This document shows positions 8,362 to 11,523 of a DNA stretch of 11,523 nucleotides, in pieces. The notes under the pieces were generated by a model. That model saw only the letters and a program-made list of their open reading frames with translations. It was not told the DNA's origin and made no database searches. This DNA is from CAZVYJ01 sp964631565 (GTDB lineage Bacteria; Planctomycetota; Phycisphaerae; SM23-33), in the NCBI GenBank assembly GCA_964631565.1, contig CAZVYJ010000075.1:1-11523 (forward strand). The letters run 5' to 3'. How positions within the stretch are numbered: the first letter of the stretch is position 1; each line of letters begins with the position of its first letter. Both the position numbers and the translations under genes were made by a program.

Positions 8362-9433
8362 ATTTCTTCTTTTTGAAGAATACGAGCATGCCGATGGCCA
8401 CCGCCGCCATCAGCACAAGGGCGGCCGGGTATCCCCAGAACCATCTCAATTCCGGCATGTTGAACGGCGACGAATCGGGGTCGAAGTTCATTCCGTATAC
8501 GCCGGCGATGAATGTCAGCGGTATGAAGATCGTCGCGATGATGGTGAGAACTTTCATTATCTCATTCATTTTGTTCGACACGCTGGACAGATACAGGTCC
8601 ATCAGGCCCGACAGCATGTCGCGGTAGGTTTCCGCCGTTTCAATCGCCCTTATCGTGTGGTCGTACAGGTCACGGAAATACAGGCTGGTCTCCGCGCTGA
8701 CCAGGCGGTTCTTGCCGCGCTCGATGGAGTTCGTGACTTCCCTCAGCGGCCAGGCCGCCTTGCGGAGGGTTATCATCTCGCGCTTCAGCCTGTGAACTTC
8801 TTTCAGCGTGTCCGGCGAAGGCCTGAAGAGTTCAATATTTTCCAGCTCCTCTATGCGGTCGCCGATGTTCTCCAGAACCACAAAATAATAATCCAGGATG
8901 CAGTCCAGCAGGCAGTACAGCAGATAATCCGCGCCCGCGCCGCGGACGCGTCCCTTGTCGCATCTCAGCCGGTCGCGGATGATGTCGAATATGTCCCCCG
9001 GCGTTTCCTGGAACGTCAGCAGGAAATTGTCGCCAAGAATGAAGCTCAACTGCTCCGAGTTTATGCGGCCGGTCGCAGCGTCCCATGTGAGCATCTTGGC
9101 TACGAGGAAAATCGTTTCGCCGTAATCTTCCGCCTTCGGCCTCTGCGTGGTGTTTACGATGTCTTCCAGCACCAGGGGGTGCAGGTGGTAGAACTCGCCG
9201 AGCTTCTGGACGATTTCGACCTCGTGTATGCCGTCGATATTGATCCATTTCGTGCCGCCGTTCTTGAGCAGCGAAAGGCATTCGTCTATGGTTTTGGGCT
9301 GGCTCTCGTGGAAGTTCGTCTTGTCATAGGCGATTAGGCTTATCCGGGCCGGCTCGTGCCGGGTCTCGCCGACGTGGACCACCGTTCCGGGGGGCAGCCC
9401 GGTTTTCGAACGTGTTCTGCGCGCTTTAGTCAT
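8354..9433 (-). CDS. corA: CorA-family magnesium/cobalt (divalent cation) transporter
   Basis: CorA proteins form homopentameric inner-membrane channels for Mg2+ and also Co2+ or Ni2+, with a large cytoplasmic funnel. This 359-residue protein has the full plan: an alpha/beta cytoplasmic domain (about 30-190, with KWINIDG at 62-68 and HPLVLEDIVN at 85-94), the long stalk helix (about 200-295), and a first membrane helix (about 294-314) ending in the selectivity signature YGMNFD (313-318). A short acidic periplasmic loop, a second helix (334-353) and a basic tail FFKKKKWL complete it. I chose the ATG at 9433 because AGGAG lies exactly 7 bases before it. The ATG at 9439 is too near that site, and a GTG at 9454 lies upstream of it. 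It sits 72 bp behind aspS on the same strand with no clear terminator between, so read-through is likely. Related ZntB-type exporters share the fold, so ion and direction are inferred from the family. Confidence 0.93.
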   Translation of the reverse strand: MTKARRTRSKTGLPPGTVVHVGETRHEPARISLIAYDKTNFHESQPKTIDECLSLLKNGGTKWINIDGIHEVEIVQKLGEFYHLHPLVLEDIVNTTQRPKAEDYGETIFLVAKMLTWDAATGRINSEQLSFILGDNFLLTFQETPGDIFDIIRDRLRCDKGRVRGAGADYLLYCLLDCILDYYFVVLENIGDRIEELENIELFRPSPDTLKEVHRLKREMITLRKAAWPLREVTNSIERGKNRLVSAETSLYFRDLYDHTIRAIETAETYRDMLSGLMDLYLSSVSNKMNEIMKVLTIIATIFIPLTFIAGVYGMNFDPDSSPFNMPELRWFWGYPAALVLMAAVAIGMLVFFKKKKWL

Positions 9434-9440
9434 GTGCATG

Positions 9441-9445
9441 CTCCT
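9441..9445 (-). promoter_or_regulatory. Ribosome binding site deciding the corA start
   Basis: AGGAG on the minus strand lies 7 bases before the ATG at 9433, 1 base before the ATG at 9439, and inside the reading frame that would begin with GTG at 9454. Only the 9433 start has workable spacing. Confidence 0.7.
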
Positions 9446-9505
9446 GTCCGGCACATTGCAGCCCCGACGCAGTTTTTTGTCGTTTCTATTCGCCGAGTTT
9501 CGGGT

Positions 9506-11323
9506 TTATTGTTTCGGCGGCGGCGCGATTATCCTGAGGTCAAGCTCGGCCAGCTGCTTGTCGTCCACGAAGTCCGGTCCGCCGGTCAGCGGGCATGTGC
9601 CGCGCTGCGTCTTGGGGAACGCGATGACGTCGCGGATGGACTCGCCGCCGACCAGCATCATGACCAGCCGGTCCAGCCCGATGGCAAGCCCGCCGTGCGG
9701 CGGCGCGCCGAATCGCAGCGCGTCCAGCAGGAAGCCGAACCGCGCCTTCGCCTCCTGCTCGTTGATGCCCAGCAGGCCGAACACCGCGCTCTGGACTTCC
9801 GGCATGTGGATACGAATCGACCCGCCGCCCAGCTCCATGCCGTTGCAGACGATGTCGTAAGCGCGGGCCGTAGCCTCGCCCGGCGACTTGACGAGCTGCT
9901 CGATGCTCTCCACTTTCGGCATGGTGAACGGGTGATGCAGCGCGTCCCAGCGGTTCTCGCCCTCGTTCCATTCGACCAGCGGAAAATCAGTGACCCAGCA
10001 CCACTTGAACTCGTCGGGCTTGTAAAGCTTCATGTCCGCGCCCAGCCGGACTCGCAGTGCCGCCAGCACCTTGTTGACCACGGAGAGCTTGTCGGCCATG
10101 AAAAAAATAATGTCGCCGTCCTTGGCGCCCAGTTTTTCTCGGAGCCTGGTCTGCACGTCCGCCCCGAGGAACTTCGCCGTGCCGCCTGCGAATCCGCCCG
10201 CCTCGACCTTGCACCATGCCAGCCCCTTCGCGCCGAAGTCGGCGGCGTAGGCTGTGTACATGTCGATTTCCTTGCGGGTGAATTTTCCGCCGCCTGGCGG
10301 GCATATCGCCTTCACCGCTCCGCCGCCGGCCAGCGCGTCGGAAAACACCTTGAACTCCGTGCCTGCGACGATGTCCGAAACGTCGTAAAGCTTCATGTCA
10401 AACCGCAGGTCGGGCCGGTCGCAGCCGTAATCGGCCATTGAGTCGGCGTATTTGATGACCGGAATCTGCCCGGCGTCCGGGAACTCCCTGCCGGCCACCT
10501 TGCAGGCGGCCCGCATGAGCTTGTTCGTTATGTCCATCACGTCCTGCTCGGTGACGAACGACATTTCAAGGTCTATCTGCGTGAATTCCGGCTGGCGGTC
10601 GGCGCGGAGGTCTTCGTCGCGGAAGCAGCGGACTATCTGGTAGTAGCGGTCCATGCCGGCGACCATGAGAATCTGCTTGAACAGCTGCGGGCTTTGCGGC
10701 AGGGCGTAGAACGTTCCCTGCTGAAGTCGCGACGGAACCAGGAAATCGCGGGCGCCTTCCGGCGTGGACTTGGTCAGGAACGGCGTTTCGACTTCCACGA
10801 AGCCGCTGCCGTCCAGCACGTCGCGGACCGCTCGGCATATCTGGTGCCTCAGGCGAAGCGCACGCGACACTTCGGGCCGGCGGATGTCTATGTAGCGGTA
10901 TTTCAGGCGGCGCTCTTCGGAAACGGTCGAATACTCGTCCGGCTCGAACGGAACCGCGTCGGACTTGTTCAGCAGAACAAGGTCGCTGCCGATGACCTCG
11001 ATTTTGCCGGTCGGCAGTTTCGGGTTTTCGCGTTCGGGTCCGCGCGGGGCTACCGTGCCGGCCACCGATATCACCCACTCGCTGCGAAGCGAACGGGCGA
11101 GCGTGTAGCGGGCCTTGGTAGCCTGGTCGGCATTGCTGTCGGGAACGTTGAATACGACCTGCGTAACGCCGTCGCGGTCGCGAAGATCGACAAACACGAC
11201 TCCACCATGGTCACGATAACTCTTAACCCAGCCGCACAGGCGGACTTTCTTGCCGATATCGCTCTCGGTCAGCTCGTTGCACCTGTGGGTCCTGTTCAGC
11301 ACTTCTTTTTTAAACTGTTCCAT
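9506..11323 (-). CDS. aspS: Aspartate-tRNA ligase, bacterial type, probably non-discriminating
   Basis: This cytoplasmic class II synthetase charges tRNA with aspartate. At 605 residues it is of normal bacterial length. The anticodon-binding OB fold lies at about 27-115 (RLCGWVKSYRDHGGVVFVDL). Motif 1 is around GFVEVETPFL (174-183), and QSPQLFKQ (210-217) is in the active site. Motif 2 is FRDEDLRADRQPEF (234-247). The bacterial GAD insertion is about 295-420, and motif 3 is GLAIGLDRL (545-553) with Arg552. Position 39 is His in RDHGG, where the discriminating E. coli enzyme has Leu (RDLGS, residue 30 there). His at this site is associated with enzymes that also charge tRNA-Asn with Asp. The ATG at 11323 has only a weak Shine-Dalgarno (AGAAG, 6 bases upstream). 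It is first of an aspS-corA pair. Confidence 0.97.
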   Translation of the reverse strand: MEQFKKEVLNRTHRCNELTESDIGKKVRLCGWVKSYRDHGGVVFVDLRDRDGVTQVVFNVPDSNADQATKARYTLARSLRSEWVISVAGTVAPRGPERENPKLPTGKIEVIGSDLVLLNKSDAVPFEPDEYSTVSEERRLKYRYIDIRRPEVSRALRLRHQICRAVRDVLDGSGFVEVETPFLTKSTPEGARDFLVPSRLQQGTFYALPQSPQLFKQILMVAGMDRYYQIVRCFRDEDLRADRQPEFTQIDLEMSFVTEQDVMDITNKLMRAACKVAGREFPDAGQIPVIKYADSMADYGCDRPDLRFDMKLYDVSDIVAGTEFKVFSDALAGGGAVKAICPPGGGKFTRKEIDMYTAYAADFGAKGLAWCKVEAGGFAGGTAKFLGADVQTRLREKLGAKDGDIIFFMADKLSVVNKVLAALRVRLGADMKLYKPDEFKWCWVTDFPLVEWNEGENRWDALHHPFTMPKVESIEQLVKSPGEATARAYDIVCNGMELGGGSIRIHMPEVQSAVFGLLGINEQEAKARFGFLLDALRFGAPPHGGLAIGLDRLVMMLVGGESIRDVIAFPKTQRGTCPLTGGPDFVDDKQLAELDLRIIAPPPKQ

Positions 11324-11379
11324 CGTATTCTTCTGTTCAATGTTGAAATATGACTCAAAAGCCGGAATTCAATCCCGCC

Positions 11380-11407
11380 AGTGTATCCGGTTTGGCCGGC
11401 AGTTCAA
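11380..11407 (-). promoter_or_regulatory. Candidate promoter of aspS
   Basis: On the minus strand TTGAAC (11402-11407, four of six to the -35 consensus) is followed after 16 bases by TACACT (11380-11385, four of six to the -10 consensus). This leaves a leader of roughly 50 bases before the aspS ATG. The spacer contains a short CCGG-CCGG dyad. The call was made by eye. Confidence 0.4.
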
Positions 11408-11469
11408 CATGGATTGACAAGTAAACTGGTTTTGCCCGCATTCGATACGGGGGGCGCCTCCGGGCCGGC

Positions 11470-11522
11470 CCTGACTCATCCCCAGTTTTAGTTCAGGCAA
11501 AAAAATAGCCGACTTCTTTAGT
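11470..11522. repeat. Right arm of the 53-bp terminal inverted repeat
   Basis: This is the exact reverse complement of 1-53, with one further base (11523) outside. Inward of the repeat the sequence is unrelated to the left flank: it is very GC-rich, with palindromes GGCGCC (11453-11458) and GGCCGGCC (11463-11470). Both flanks do carry a C or G run facing the repeat, but at different distances. The abrupt loss of identity is what one expects of a discrete repeat unit rather than of a decayed duplication. Confidence 0.9.
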
Positions 11523-11523
11523 G

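Noticed and set aside
9434..9505. A magnesium riboswitch (M-box or mgtA-type) in the leader of corA
   Set aside because: Only 72 bp separate aspS from corA and they show no multi-helix fold or conserved leader elements; a known Mg riboswitch would need more room.
11414..11419. A consensus -35 box, TTGACA, reading rightward toward the right repeat arm
   Set aside because: No acceptable -10 box is found 16 to 18 bases downstream and no rightward gene follows within the window; it is probably chance.

Overview
This 11.5-kb stretch is moderately GC-rich, gene-dense and chromosomal in character. It carries two housekeeping genes (rsmA/ksgA and aspS), a CorA-type metal transporter, a TPR protein, and a four-gene block on the + strand for envelope and signalling proteins. 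An outer-membrane barrel, a lipoprotein and secreted proteins imply a two-membrane cell. The gene mix and the style of the CHASE2 cyclase and FecR proteins resemble Planctomycetota, perhaps Phycisphaerae. That placement is an impression from gene content; no search was run.

Layout, left to right. Positions 1-53 are one arm of a perfect 53-bp inverted repeat whose other arm is 11470-11522, at the far edge. A strong hairpin (61-81) follows and ends the leftward TPR gene (84-1463). Next is leftward rsmA/ksgA (1593-2480). A 209-bp divergent intergenic region (2481-2689) carries a 12-bp tandem repeat. Then comes a rightward block: beta-barrel outer-membrane protein (2690-4120), small lipoprotein (4133-4687), exported FecR-domain protein (4714-5520), and a large CHASE2 membrane-bound class III nucleotide cyclase (5597-8335). 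The cyclase ends 18 bp from the tail of the convergent leftward corA gene (8354-9433), with a small terminator-like hairpin at the junction. Leftward aspS (9506-11323) lies upstream of corA, and a 146-bp leader with a candidate promoter separates aspS from the right repeat arm.

The + strand block reads as one transcription unit with gaps of 12, 26 and 76 bp. It places an outer-membrane barrel, an outer-membrane or periplasmic lipoprotein, a periplasmic FecR-domain protein and an inner-membrane cyclase with a periplasmic sensor side by side. I infer an envelope-sensing system that reports through a cyclic nucleotide. No sigma or anti-sigma factor is present, so this is not the classical FecIR arrangement. 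The cyclase sensor domain carries a helical insertion of about 130 residues, and the FecR protein ends in a Met-rich region.

The inverted repeat at the two edges is most simply a dispersed genomic repeat at which an assembly was broken, although a short mobile REP-like element is also possible. No rRNA, tRNA, CRISPR array, transposase, integrase or phage gene was seen. No gene-free stretch exceeds 300 bases.
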